From Dehalococcoidia bacterium (GTDB taxonomy: Bacteria > Chloroflexota > Dehalococcoidia > Tepidiformales > Tepidiformaceae): a stretch of 22,226 bases of DNA. Shown here piece after piece: positions 1 to 8,505 of this stretch. Position numbers and translations under genes: made by a program. Position 1 is the first letter of the stretch; each line of letters starts with the position of its first letter. The stretch is from the NCBI GenBank assembly GCA_009838385.1, contig VXRS01000137.1:1-22226 (forward strand), in the 5' to 3' direction. The notes below the pieces were generated by a model that worked only from the letters and a program-made list of their open reading frames with translations, was not told the DNA's origin and searched no databases.

Positions 1-2
1 AG

Positions 3-1982
3 AACCTCCGCTGGCTCCGCCAAAACCACTGGGACCTCTACCGCCAACTCGCCACCCTCTCTTGGGTCGCCGACGGCGTGAACGAGACGGAGATGGAGGC
101 GGTTGAGGATCTGCTTTACATGATGGCGGACAGTGTCGAGAACTTCCGAGTCGCGCTCAATCTGGGGTGGATTCAGGATGGGCTGACCAAAGTTGAAGCC
201 GACGCTGTCGAGGACTTGCTCTACATCGGCGTCCTCGATCGGGACAACGAGACGGCTAACCTGCCGGCAGTGCTCGGCCTTCGATGGGTCCGGGATGGCT
301 TGACCGAAGTTGAGGCCGACGCCATCGAGTCGTGCTACTGGTTGGCGAATGACAGCCCCCGCGCTGCTGCCACCGTCGTCGCCCTCCCCTGGTTCACGGA
401 CGGCGTCACGGAAACGGAAGCGGAAGCCGTTCGCTCCCTGTCCTGGCTCATCGAAGAAGACGACGCTCGAGGCGCAGCGGTCGTCGAGACGGTCACAGCC
501 CTGCGATGGTTCCGCGACGGCATTGTTGAGACGGAGGGCGACCTGCTCCTGTGGCTGGCGTACCTGGACTACTGGAGCGAGGAGGCCGTGACGGCGGTGG
601 TGGACATGCCGTTCCTTGCTTTGGTCGAACGCGACGACGTGCTGGCCGTGCGTGGCCTCCACCGGCTGGCCTACTCGCAAGACGGCCGGCTCAACGCCGT
701 GTTGTCTCACCCGAACGTTCGTGACGGCATCACCGATGACGAGACCACCCTCATCGCGGCGACGGGAACCATCCGGGGAGCAAGCGAGGTCCGCCGCATC
801 CTGGGGCGAGGCAATGCCCGCACTGAGGTCGTATTCGAGCGGACAAGGCACACGCCGGACCTCAAGATCAGCGTCATCCGCACGGGAACCCAGCCCCGCC
901 AGGCAACGATCGACGAGATCAGGGATTCAGTGGAGTTCGTCGAGAACACCATGAATCGCCCAATCCCTGTCAGTCACATCATCGTTGTCGTGGATGACTA
1001 CGCCGTCACCGAGGGCTACGGGGGCACGAACTACGGCTTCGCCTTCAGCGTCCTGTCCGACGACGAACAGCACGAGACGCCTTACGACGAGCACCAGTTC
1101 CGATCGCTCATCGTCCACGAGGTGGCCCACTTCTTCTGGCGCGGCCATGCCGGTTGGATCGACGAAGGTGCCGCCGAGACGTTCGAGTACCTCTACGGCG
1201 TGGATGCCGGGATCAGCCCGGGGTTGCTAAACAGCGCGACTCGTGGCGACTGTGAGGCTCATGACCTCAACATGCTGACGGAGTGGGACCCATCCACAGT
1301 GACGCGGGGACGCTACGGTTGCAACTACTTCCTCGGCCAAATGCTCTTCCAGGAGTTGCTGGACACAATGGGGCGTCCGGCGTTCACGCGGGCGCTTGGC
1401 GACCTCTACGAAGTCTCGCTCGAAACGAAGGATGACCCCGAGGCTGAAGCGCCCGGCATCGCCGAGGTACGGCAAGCTTTCCCTGACCAAATCGCAATCG
1501 TCGAGAAGCACTGGTCCGGCGCCCTGAACGCCCCCGAGAGCCGTCCCTTTGACGAGGGCGTATCCCTGACCAGCCATGGCCTTATCCAGTGGGACCAGCA
1601 CCCCCGGTATGACGGCCAATTCGTCACCTTCAGCGGCACGCTGCTCGGCGAAGCGGTGCTCTCTTGGGAGACTCTGGCCGACGCGCAAGCGGGCGGGGCC
1701 ACAACCTTCACACTAATGTCGGTCGATGGCTACGACCACGCGGGCTCGATTCTCCCTCCCCTCGTCTCGTGGCAGTGGAACCTCGACGACCCAGGAGATG
1801 TCGTCGCCACGGAGTACCGGCTGGACGGCAGGACGCTCACCGTGAAGTTCCGGTTCCCTAGGGCGCTCGGCGACTCGTCCGACTACCTCATCCTGGTCTG
1901 GGGATTCCCGGACGCGAGCAGGACGCCGTTCATCCGAGACGAAATTGATGTGCTCGGGTACGCCCGCATCCGCGCCGAGTAG
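3..1982 (+). CDS. DG-repeat protein with C-terminal HExxH zinc-metallopeptidase domain (5' partial)
   Basis: The frame is open from the first bases of the window, and the codons before the GTG at 78 already encode part of a repeat unit, so the gene begins upstream. Counting residue 1 at position 78, the N-terminal ~225 residues hold about seven units of 34-39 residues. Each has the pattern L-x-W-(hydrophobic)-x-D-G-(V/L/I)-x-x-x-E, with W31, W70, W105 and W144 marking the clearest ones. A metallopeptidase-like domain follows: H347-E-V-A-H351 supplies two zinc ligands and the catalytic Glu, and the W-I-D-E363-G motif eleven residues later resembles the third ligand of the gluzincin Peptidase_MA-like families. 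The last ~130 residues look beta-rich and are unassigned. No membrane segment is visible in the part present. I infer a metal-dependent peptidase with a helical repeat region for binding; its substrate is unknown. It converges on the next gene 40 bases downstream. Confidence 0.75.
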   Translation, partial: NLRWLRQNHWDLYRQLATLSWVADGVNETEMEAVEDLLYMMADSVENFRVALNLGWIQDGLTKVEADAVEDLLYIGVLDRDNETANLPAVLGLRWVRDGLTEVEADAIESCYWLANDSPRAAATVVALPWFTDGVTETEAEAVRSLSWLIEEDDARGAAVVETVTALRWFRDGIVETEGDLLLWLAYLDYWSEEAVTAVVDMPFLALVERDDVLAVRGLHRLAYSQDGRLNAVLSHPNVRDGITDDETTLIAATGTIRGASEVRRILGRGNARTEVVFERTRHTPDLKISVIRTGTQPRQATIDEIRDSVEFVENTMNRPIPVSHIIVVVDDYAVTEGYGGTNYGFAFSVLSDDEQHETPYDEHQFRSLIVHEVAHFFWRGHAGWIDEGAAETFEYLYGVDAGISPGLLNSATRGDCEAHDLNMLTEWDPSTVTRGRYGCNYFLGQMLFQELLDTMGRPAFTRALGDLYEVSLETKDDPEAEAPGIAEVRQAFPDQIAIVEKHWSGALNAPESRPFDEGVSLTSHGLIQWDQHPRYDGQFVTFSGTLLGEAVLSWETLADAQAGGATTFTLMSVDGYDHAGSILPPLVSWQWNLDDPGDVVATEYRLDGRTLTVKFRFPRALGDSSDYLILVWGFPDASRTPFIRDEIDVLGYARIRAE

Positions 1983-1993
1983 CCTATCCGGAG

Positions 1994-2008
1994 CCTGCCC
2001 GCAGCAGG
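1994..2008. terminator. Candidate bidirectional hairpin between convergent genes
   Basis: CCTGC (1994-1998) and GCAGG (2004-2008) form a 5-bp stem with a 5-base loop in the 40-base gap between two convergent stop codons. There is no T-tract on either side, so intrinsic termination is only a possibility. Confidence 0.25.
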
Positions 2009-2022
2009 TGAAAGCCCGTGCG

Positions 2023-2514
2023 CTACCGCAGGTTCTGGTACGCGAACCAGACGCCGATCCCCGCCGCCACCAGCCCCCACAACGCGAAGTGCTGCCCGCC
2101 GAACAGGATCAGCACCACCCACGCGAGCACGATCCCGCCGATTGCGAATCCCACCATCCCCGGACCGCGCTTCCCACCCGTCGCGAACTCCAGCAATCGC
2201 GTGAATCCGTAGCCCAGCGCCACCCCCACGATGAGTGCGAAGAACCCTCGTGTGAACGGCAACAGGATGAGCGCCCAGAGCAGGCCCATCACCACCCCGC
2301 CCACCGCCGATGCCAGCCCCGCCCGCAGCATGTTCTGACCGGAGAGCACGTACATGGGCGCGCGCACCACCCGGGCGCAGTCCGGGCAGCGCGCCCCCAC
2401 GGGCGACTGGATCAGGCAGGACGGACAGATCGGGGCTTCGCAGCGGCTGCAGCGAAGGGCGGTCTCGACCCCCGCATGGCGGGCGCACTCCACCGTTTCG
2501 GTCATCGATTCCAT
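2023..2514 (-). CDS. B-box-like zinc-finger membrane protein
   Basis: A 163-residue protein. The N-terminus has paired zinc-ligand candidates C10/H13, C22/C25, C30/C33 and C43/C46, in the arrangement of bacterial B-box-like zinc-finger proteins. Four hydrophobic segments follow at roughly residues 62-84, 87-105, 115-133 and 138-158, so it should be an integral membrane protein with a cytoplasmic zinc-binding head. The ATG at 2514 has no clear ribosome-binding site. The ATG at 2505, three codons in, has GGA just upstream and may be the real start, giving 160 residues. It lies 54 bases after fabZ in the same direction and may be read through from it. Function is unknown; proteins of this layout are usually annotated only as B-box zinc-finger or hypothetical membrane proteins. 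Confidence 0.75.
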   Translation of the reverse strand: MESMTETVECARHAGVETALRCSRCEAPICPSCLIQSPVGARCPDCARVVRAPMYVLSGQNMLRAGLASAVGGVVMGLLWALILLPFTRGFFALIVGVALGYGFTRLLEFATGGKRGPGMVGFAIGGIVLAWVVLILFGGQHFALWGLVAAGIGVWFAYQNLR

Positions 2515-2568
2515 GCTAGCAGACGCCCCGGACGCCTCCGGTAACGGACCGCGAGGGTGTGGGCGGCT

Positions 2569-3018
2569 TTACTGGCCGGTCGGGTTCTCCACCAGCGCGA
2601 ACGAGATCGTGCCGTCCGCCACCACCTGCCCGTCGACGCTCGCCTCGACCGCCCCCCGCCCTACCGGCCCCCGCATCCGTTCCAGGGTGAACGACAGCCG
2701 CAGCTGGTCGCCCGGGGTGACGGGACGCCGGAAGCGCATCTTCTCGATGCCCCCGAACATCGGGATCTTCCCCGCCTGGTCCACGTCCCGCAGCAGCGTG
2801 ATCGCCGCTACCTGCGCCAGCGCCTCCACGATGAGCACGCCGGGCATCACCCGGTTCCCCGGGAAGTGGCCCTCGAAGAACCACTCGTTGGCTGTCACGC
2901 TCTTGATGCCGACGCCACGCGCCCCGTCTTCGATTTCGACCATCCGGTCGACCAGCAGCATCGGGTAGCGGTGGGGGATGATCTGCTCGATCTCGTCGGC
3001 GCTCAGGTTCACGTCCAT
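2569..3018 (-). CDS. fabZ: 3-hydroxyacyl-[acyl-carrier-protein] dehydratase FabZ
   Basis: Dehydrates (3R)-hydroxyacyl-ACP to trans-2-enoyl-ACP in the type II fatty-acid elongation cycle, in the cytoplasm. The 149-residue product has the usual length and the hot-dog-fold signatures: I-I-P-H-R-Y-P-M-L-L-V-D near residue 14, and H51-F-P-G-N-x-V-M-P-G-V-L-I-V-E65-A-L-A-Q, with H51 and E65 as the catalytic pair. The ATG start shares one base with the TGA of the upstream PHP gene (TGATG), so the two are probably translationally coupled. In LPS-producing bacteria fabZ often sits with lpx genes; here it does not, which fits a lineage without LPS. No other fab gene is in the window. Confidence 0.95.
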   Translation of the reverse strand: MDVNLSADEIEQIIPHRYPMLLVDRMVEIEDGARGVGIKSVTANEWFFEGHFPGNRVMPGVLIVEALAQVAAITLLRDVDQAGKIPMFGGIEKMRFRRPVTPGDQLRLSFTLERMRGPVGRGAVEASVDGQVVADGTISFALVENPTGQ

Positions 3019-3881
3019 CAGGATGCTCCCGCCTGCGCGAGTCCGGGGACCGCGCGCTCTTCGAGGAAGGCCACGAACCTCGCGACGTCGCTGTCCTCGA
3101 AGGGAATGTCGCCGATCTCGCGGTCGTTCGGATTGCCCAGCCCGTGGTAGTCGCTCCCGCCCGAACGGGCCAGGCCGAGCTTTTTCGAGAGCGCTTCGTG
3201 CGTGGCTATGGTTTCCGCGTCGTAGAACTTGTAGTACGTCTCGATGCCGTCGAGTCCCATCCCCGTGAGTTCGGCCACGCGTTCCTCGTAGTCGTCTCCG
3301 AGGTAGATGGGGTGCGCCACGAAGACCGCCCCGCCCGCTTCGTGCAGCAGCGCGATCGCTTCCGCCGGCGTCAACCGGTCGCGAGTGATGTGGGCCGGCT
3401 TCCCGTCGCCCAGCCAGGTGCCGAACGCCTCTGCCACGCTCCCCACGTACCCTGCCTCGACGAGCGCGCGTGCCACGTGCGGCCGTCCGACGCTTGCATC
3501 ACCGGCGATCTCCTGCACCCGCTCGACATCGAGGGTGACGCCGTGCTCCCCCAGCACGCGCACCATGCGCTTCATGCGCCCAACGCGGCCCTCGCGCTGC
3601 TCGCTCAGGTACGCCTGCAGCGGCCCGTGCCCGATGTCGAACCCGAAACCGAGCAGGTGCGCATCCGCCCCGTCGATGTCCACGCTCAGCTCGATGCCGG
3701 AGATGAGGCGCAGTCCCACCCGCTCCGCGGCGGCCCCCGCCTCCGCCAGGCCTTCCGTGGTGTCGTGGTCGGTCAGCGCCAGCGTTCGCACGCCGTTCGC
3801 CGCTGCCGTTTCCATCACCCACGTAGGGCTGCGCACGCCGTCGGAGGCGGTGCTGTGCAGGTGGAAGTCGCCGATCGCCAC
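3018..3881 (-). CDS. PHP-domain metal-dependent phosphoesterase (TrpH/YciV-like)
   Basis: A 287-residue PHP-domain protein. Metal-binding motifs are visible in order: D5-F-H7-L-H9 and D14-G at the N-terminus, L-T-D38-H39-D40, G-I-E64-L-S, a later F-V-A-H-P, and the C-terminal G-G-S-D-Y-H-G. These define a trinuclear metal phosphoesterase; characterised relatives act as 3',5'-nucleotide bisphosphate phosphatases or 5'-3' exoribonucleases on short RNA. I infer an RNA- or nucleotide-end hydrolase. Its position eight bases downstream of the RNase Y gene fits a role in RNA turnover. The start is GTG at 3881, preceded by an AGGCGG-like ribosome-binding site inside the rny stop region. The alternative is a generic PHP phosphatase with another substrate. 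Confidence 0.88.
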   Translation of the reverse strand: MAIGDFHLHSTASDGVRSPTWVMETAAANGVRTLALTDHDTTEGLAEAGAAAERVGLRLISGIELSVDIDGADAHLLGFGFDIGHGPLQAYLSEQREGRVGRMKRMVRVLGEHGVTLDVERVQEIAGDASVGRPHVARALVEAGYVGSVAEAFGTWLGDGKPAHITRDRLTPAEAIALLHEAGGAVFVAHPIYLGDDYEERVAELTGMGLDGIETYYKFYDAETIATHEALSKKLGLARSGGSDYHGLGNPNDREIGDIPFEDSDVARFVAFLEERAVPGLAQAGAS

Positions 3882-3889
3882 GTCGCCGC

Positions 3890-5419
3890 CTAGCGCGCGT
3901 ACTCGGTCGCGCGTGTCTCTCGTACGACGGTCACCTTGATCTGTCCCGGGTAGTCGACGCTCTCCTCGATCTTCTGGCTCACGTCGCGCGCGATGCGCAT
4001 CGATTCGAGGTCGTCCACCTGCTCGGGGCTGACGACGATGCGGAGCTCGCGGCCCGCCTGGATGGCGAACGCCTGCTCCACGCCCTTCTGGTCCTTCGCG
4101 ATCTGCTCGAGCGTCTCCAGCCGCTTCACGTAGCTGTCGAGCGATTCGCGCCGGGCGCCCGGGCGGCCGCCGCTGATGGCGTCCGCCATCTGCACGATGA
4201 CCGCCTCGACCGTGCCGAGCTCGACCTCCTCGTGGTGCGCCTCAATGCAGTGCGCCACCTCCTCGCGGATGCGGTAGCGCCGCGCGATGTCCGCCCCGAT
4301 AAGCGCGTGCGTGCCTTCGACCTCGTGGTCGACGGCTTTGCCGAGGTCGTGCAGGAAGCCGCCGGCGCGTGCGATGTCCTCGTCGGCGCCCACCTCCCGC
4401 GCGATCATCGCGGCGATGTGCGCCGTCTCCACGGAGTGGCGCATAACGTTCTGACCGTAGCTCGTGCGGTACCGCAGCCGACCGAAGGTCTTCATCACCT
4501 CGGGGTGCAGGTTGAGCACGTCCGCCTCCGTCGCCGCGGCCTCGGCCGATTCGGCCATCGTCGTCTCGACGTTGCGTTGCGCCTTCGAGACCGCCTCCTC
4601 GATGCGGGTTGGGTGGATGCGTCCGTCCTGAACAAGGCCGGCGAGCGCCACCCGCGCCACCTCGCGCCGCACGGGGTCGAACGAGCTGATCGTTACCGCG
4701 TCGGGTGTGTCGTCGATGATCAGGTCGACGCCCGTCGCGGCTTCGATGGCGCGGATGTTGCGCCCCTCGCGCCCGATGATGCGCCCCTTCATGTCATCGC
4801 TGCCGATGGGCACGACGGAGACGGTCGTCTCGGCCGTCACCTCGCCCGCGTACCGCTGGATCGCCGTCGCAATAACCTTGCGGGCGCGCGTGGCCGCGGT
4901 CTGTTCCGCTTCGCGCTCCATCTCGCGGACGCGGCGGCTTGCCTCGTCCCGGATTTCATCATCGACCGCCGCGAGCAGCTGCTCGCGGGCCTCCTCGCGG
5001 CTCAGCCCGCTAACCCGCTCGATCGCGCGCTCGTGCTCCGCACGCAGCTCGGCCATCTCCTCCTCGGAAGCACGCAGCGCCTCCGAGCGGTCCTGCAGGG
5101 CGACTTCGCGCGAATCGATGCCCTCGGCCTTGCGGTCGAGGTTCTCCTCGCGCTGGGAGAGGCGGTTTTCCGTCCGCGAGAGCTCCGAACGCCACTCGCG
5201 AATATCGGCTTCTGCGTCGTTTCGGAGCTTGAGCGCCTCCTCTTTCGTTTCCAGCTCAAGCTCGCGGCTCTTGGTTTCGGCCTCAGAGAGTATCTGCCGG
5301 GCGTCCTCCTCCGCCTGCTGCAATGAGTGCTGCGCAGAGCGGCGGCGCAGGATATAGCCCACGCCGATCCCGATCAGAATGCCCACGAGGCCGGCGATAA
5401 CGGCAATGATCGCCGGCAT
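3890..5419 (-). CDS. rny: Ribonuclease Y
   Basis: Membrane-anchored endoribonuclease that initiates mRNA decay. I chose the ATG at 5419 because a GGAG lies seven bases upstream and the product then starts with the expected membrane anchor; a longer open frame to 5464 adds only 15 unsupported residues. The 509-residue protein has one N-terminal hydrophobic helix (residues ~2-25, then R-R-R), a long charged coiled coil to about residue 190, a KH domain with G216-R-E-G219, and an HD domain with H357-D358 followed by L-G-K. This is the full RNase Y architecture at normal length. A candidate promoter and a strong 5' hairpin lie in the 140-base gap after recX, so it may be transcribed on its own. 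The PHP gene and fabZ follow closely. Confidence 0.96.
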   Translation of the reverse strand: MPAIIAVIAGLVGILIGIGVGYILRRRSAQHSLQQAEEDARQILSEAETKSRELELETKEEALKLRNDAEADIREWRSELSRTENRLSQREENLDRKAEGIDSREVALQDRSEALRASEEEMAELRAEHERAIERVSGLSREEAREQLLAAVDDEIRDEASRRVREMEREAEQTAATRARKVIATAIQRYAGEVTAETTVSVVPIGSDDMKGRIIGREGRNIRAIEAATGVDLIIDDTPDAVTISSFDPVRREVARVALAGLVQDGRIHPTRIEEAVSKAQRNVETTMAESAEAAATEADVLNLHPEVMKTFGRLRYRTSYGQNVMRHSVETAHIAAMIAREVGADEDIARAGGFLHDLGKAVDHEVEGTHALIGADIARRYRIREEVAHCIEAHHEEVELGTVEAVIVQMADAISGGRPGARRESLDSYVKRLETLEQIAKDQKGVEQAFAIQAGRELRIVVSPEQVDDLESMRIARDVSQKIEESVDYPGQIKVTVVRETRATEYAR

Positions 5420-5464
5420 GGTCGTGCTCCAGGTGAATCGCAGGTTGCGACATAGTCTTCCCAA

Positions 5465-5481
5465 AGCGGCGGTACGCCGCT
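5465..5481 (-). terminator. 7-bp hairpin: rny 5'-UTR stem-loop or recA-recX terminator
   Basis: AGCGGCG and CGCCGCT form a perfect 7-bp stem with a 3-base loop, followed on the minus strand by TTT and then GGG. Read from recA-recX it could act as a weak intrinsic terminator. Read from the candidate rny promoter it sits at the very 5' end of the transcript, where such stems protect mRNA. The T-run is too short to decide. Confidence 0.4.
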
Positions 5482-5489
5482 CTCGGGCG

Positions 5490-5519
5490 ATGGTACGTGT
5501 CTTGCCAAGAAGCCGTCAA
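5490..5519 (-). promoter_or_regulatory. Candidate sigma-70-type promoter of rny
   Basis: On the minus strand TTGACG (5519-5514) is followed after 18 bases by TACCAT (5495-5490). This matches the -35 consensus at five of six positions and the -10 at four. It lies in the recX-rny gap, pointing at rny, with a predicted transcription start near 5483. Confidence 0.4.
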
Positions 5520-5559
5520 AGCTTTCATGGTGCAATGAGCGACACCCGAGGGCGTGCCC

Positions 5560-6216
5560 TTACCGCCGGTCGGACTCCGGTGCGGTCTCGTTCCAGACGG
5601 TTCGCACCGCCTCCTGGATGTCGTCGTAGGCGAACCCCCGACGCCGCAGAAAACCCCCGAGCCGCTGGCTGAACACCCGGAACTCGAGGCCCGCCAGGCG
5701 GTGCGCCCGGCCCCGCGCCACCGCCAGGGCGGCCGTCCGGTCGTCCACCGACAACACCGCCTCCTCGGCCACCTCGGCTTGCACGCCCTTGCCCAGCAAT
5801 TCGTAGCGCAGGAGGCGCTGGCCGCGCGGTGCGCTCGACTGGCGTTCCCCCACCCACGACTGCGCAAACGCCTCGTCATCGACCAGCCCCGCCCCCCTCA
5901 GCCGCTCCACCTCTTCCTCGATGATGTCCACTGGGATGTGCCGCTGCCGCAGGTACTCGCGCAACTCCTTCTCGCTGCGGGGTCGGCGCGACAGATGACG
6001 GAGCGCTCCGTTGTGCGCAGTCTGGCGGTACTTCTCAAGGTCCAGCTTCTTTCGCGCCTTGTGGTCGAAGATGTCTCCTTCGCGTATCCCCGCCAGCTTG
6101 AGCGCTTCCGCATGCACGATGACGGTCTCGCCGTCGCTTGTGGTCAGTACGGCAGGCCCCTCCGGCCGCCGCTTGATCGCCGTGACCCGGGGAGCGTCCC
6201 GCTCGTCCGGTGACAT
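5560..6216 (-). CDS. recX: Regulatory protein RecX
   Basis: RecX binds RecA filaments and modulates, usually inhibits, strand exchange and the co-protease activity. The 218-residue product has a variable N-terminus, then the helical RecX repeats. Recognisable segments are L-R-H-L-S-R-R-P-R-S-E-K-E-L-R near residue 75, G-L-V-D-D-E-A-F-A-Q-S-W-V near residue 110, and a C-terminal R-R-G-F-A-Y-D-D-I-Q motif. It starts eight bases after the recA stop and is almost certainly co-transcribed, the usual recA-recX arrangement, and so should share the SOS control of recA. The N-terminal ~55 residues, including a segment resembling a short beta region, are more divergent than the rest. Confidence 0.93.
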   Translation of the reverse strand: MSPDERDAPRVTAIKRRPEGPAVLTTSDGETVIVHAEALKLAGIREGDIFDHKARKKLDLEKYRQTAHNGALRHLSRRPRSEKELREYLRQRHIPVDIIEEEVERLRGAGLVDDEAFAQSWVGERQSSAPRGQRLLRYELLGKGVQAEVAEEAVLSVDDRTAALAVARGRAHRLAGLEFRVFSQRLGGFLRRRGFAYDDIQEAVRTVWNETAPESDRR

Positions 6217-6224
6217 CGAACCGC

Positions 6225-7295
<1,071 letters not shown>

Positions 7296-7337
7296 GTCGT
7301 GCTCTCCCGTCGTGCTGGATGGCAATGCTACGGTACT

Positions 7338-7351
7338 AGAACGCCTGTTCG
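7338..7351 (-). promoter_or_regulatory. SOS (LexA/DinR-type) box upstream of recA
   Basis: On the minus strand the site reads CGAACAGGCGTTCT. It fits the Gram-positive LexA consensus CGAACRNRYGTTYC at 13 of 14 positions and has the exact GAAC-N4-GTTC dyad. It ends 42 bases before the recA ATG, where LexA would block transcription or initiation. A TTGCGA that could be a -35 element overlaps it, but I could not find a convincing -10. No lexA gene is in the window. Confidence 0.7.
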
Positions 7352-7397
7352 CAACCCCTGATTCCCAGATACCGGACGCGTCGTTGCACGCCTGCCC

Positions 7398-7688
7398 TCA
7401 GTCAACGGCTTGAAGGATCCCCATAAGGATGCCGAGGGCGGCAACCCCTGCCGCTACCGCGCCAAGGAACATGCGCGTGAGGCGCAGTTCGACCTCGGCT
7501 ATCTGGGTCTGCAATTCTGCCGCACGAACATCCACCCTGGCCTCCACCTCCGCCACCTGCGCTTTCACATCCGCGATGCTTGTATCGATCTTCGCCTCGA
7601 GTGAGAGGCGCACCTGCTCGACATCACCCCACGTTGAAGGGCTGCTGAAGTCCCGAAGGGTTTCGCCAGACTGTTCTGCTGATGCCAT
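7398..7688 (-). CDS. Small coiled-coil protein with C-terminal membrane helix
   Basis: About 96 residues from the ATG at 7688; a GTG at 7700 would add four residues, and neither has a clear ribosome-binding site. Roughly residues 20-68 form a charged heptad-like coiled coil rich in A, E, V and R (repeats such as V-A-E-V-E-A-R and I-A-E-V-E-L-R). A hydrophobic C-terminal segment of ~22 residues follows, then a very short tail, so it should be tail-anchored with the coil in the cytoplasm. Small proteins of this layout are common and loosely resemble the DUF1640/CCDC90-type coiled-coil family, but I cannot assign a function. It lies between pyrK (53 bases) and recA (102 bases), and may be read with the pyr operon or alone. 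Confidence 0.65.
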   Translation of the reverse strand: MASAEQSGETLRDFSSPSTWGDVEQVRLSLEAKIDTSIADVKAQVAEVEARVDVRAAELQTQIAEVELRLTRMFLGAVAAGVAALGILMGILQAVD

Positions 7689-7740
7689 CTTGTCGCCCAC
7701 ACGTTGTGTGCAGGAAGCATTGTAACACGGGAGTGTCCGA

Positions 7741-8505
7741 TTAGAACACGTCGAACAGGTTGAACCGGGGCCCGTCCTTGCAGCACAGGCGAACGCCGTG
7801 GCGCGTGAAGATCGCGCACCCGTAGCAGAGTCCCCAGCCGCAGGGCATGTTCTCTTCCATCAGGATCTCGGGGCGCTGGCGGCGTCCGTTCTGCCGCAGC
7901 GCCTCCGCCATCGACGCGAACATCGGGTTCGGACCGCACGCGTACAGCCTGCTCGACCATGCCACGTACTCGTCGAGGTGCTCCGTGACCCGCCCCCGCA
8001 GCCCCTGCGACCCGTCCTCCGTCACCACCACGTACTCGACTTCGCTCGGCCAGGCCGAGGCCGGCAGGAGCTGCGAGGCCGTCCGTGCGCCCATCATCGC
8101 CGTCACCTGGTGACCCCGGGCCAGCCCCACCTCGGCCAGGTCGACCATCGGTGCGACGCCCACGCCTCCTGCGACGAGCAGCAGGTTCCCGGAGCCGTCC
8201 GGAAGCCGGAAGCCGTTCCCGAGCGGGCCGTAGAGCGACACCGTGTCCCCCCGGCGGCGCCCCGCCAGCCACGCCGTTCCCCGCCCTGCGACCGTGTAGA
8301 GCAGCGCGATCCGCCCCTCCTCCGCGCGGTGGTAGCTGAACGCGCGTGAGAACTCCGGGTCCCCGCCCTCGGTGGCGCAGCGCACCATCACGAACTGTCC
8401 GGGCGTGTGTCCCGCCGCCGCCAGGTTGGGTGCATCGAGCCAGATGACGTAGCCGCCTTCGTAGCACGGCTCGTTCGAGAGGACCGTCGCCTCTTCGCGG
8501 ATCAT
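7741..8505 (-). CDS. pyrK: Dihydroorotate dehydrogenase B electron-transfer subunit PyrK
   Basis: Transfers electrons from dihydroorotate oxidation, by the PyrDB subunit, to NAD+ through FAD and a [2Fe-2S] cluster. The 254-residue product has the ferredoxin-reductase fold motifs R-A-F-S-Y for flavin binding and G-G-V-G-V-A-P for NAD binding. Cluster cysteines C222, C227 and C230 have the C-x4-C-x2-C spacing, with C241 or C242 as the fourth ligand. That last spacing is somewhat shorter than I recall for the Lactococcus protein. The ATG overlaps the carB stop as ATGA, so translation is coupled. The catalytic partner pyrD normally sits next to pyrK but is absent from this window. A sulfide dehydrogenase-like reductase subunit is the alternative; the operon context favours PyrK. 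Confidence 0.88.
   Translation of the reverse strand: MIREEATVLSNEPCYEGGYVIWLDAPNLAAAGHTPGQFVMVRCATEGGDPEFSRAFSYHRAEEGRIALLYTVAGRGTAWLAGRRRGDTVSLYGPLGNGFRLPDGSGNLLLVAGGVGVAPMVDLAEVGLARGHQVTAMMGARTASQLLPASAWPSEVEYVVVTEDGSQGLRGRVTEHLDEYVAWSSRLYACGPNPMFASMAEALRQNGRRQRPEILMEENMPCGWGLCYGCAIFTRHGVRLCCKDGPRFNLFDVF

Noticed and set aside
2528..2541. CCGGA-CGCC-TCCGG hairpin after fabZ as a terminator
   Set aside because: The stem is only 5 bp, there is no T-tract on the minus strand, and the next gene begins 14 bases later. Read-through is as likely.
5420..5464. Longer RNase Y start adding 15 residues
   Set aside because: The ATG at 5419 has a GGAG at good spacing and places the membrane anchor at the N-terminus as in other RNase Y proteins.
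7698..7710. CACAC-GTT-GTGTG inverted repeat as an operator
   Set aside because: It is a short dyad overlapping the start region of a small gene and lacks a second copy or a known regulator. Such dyads arise by chance in a 22-kb sequence.
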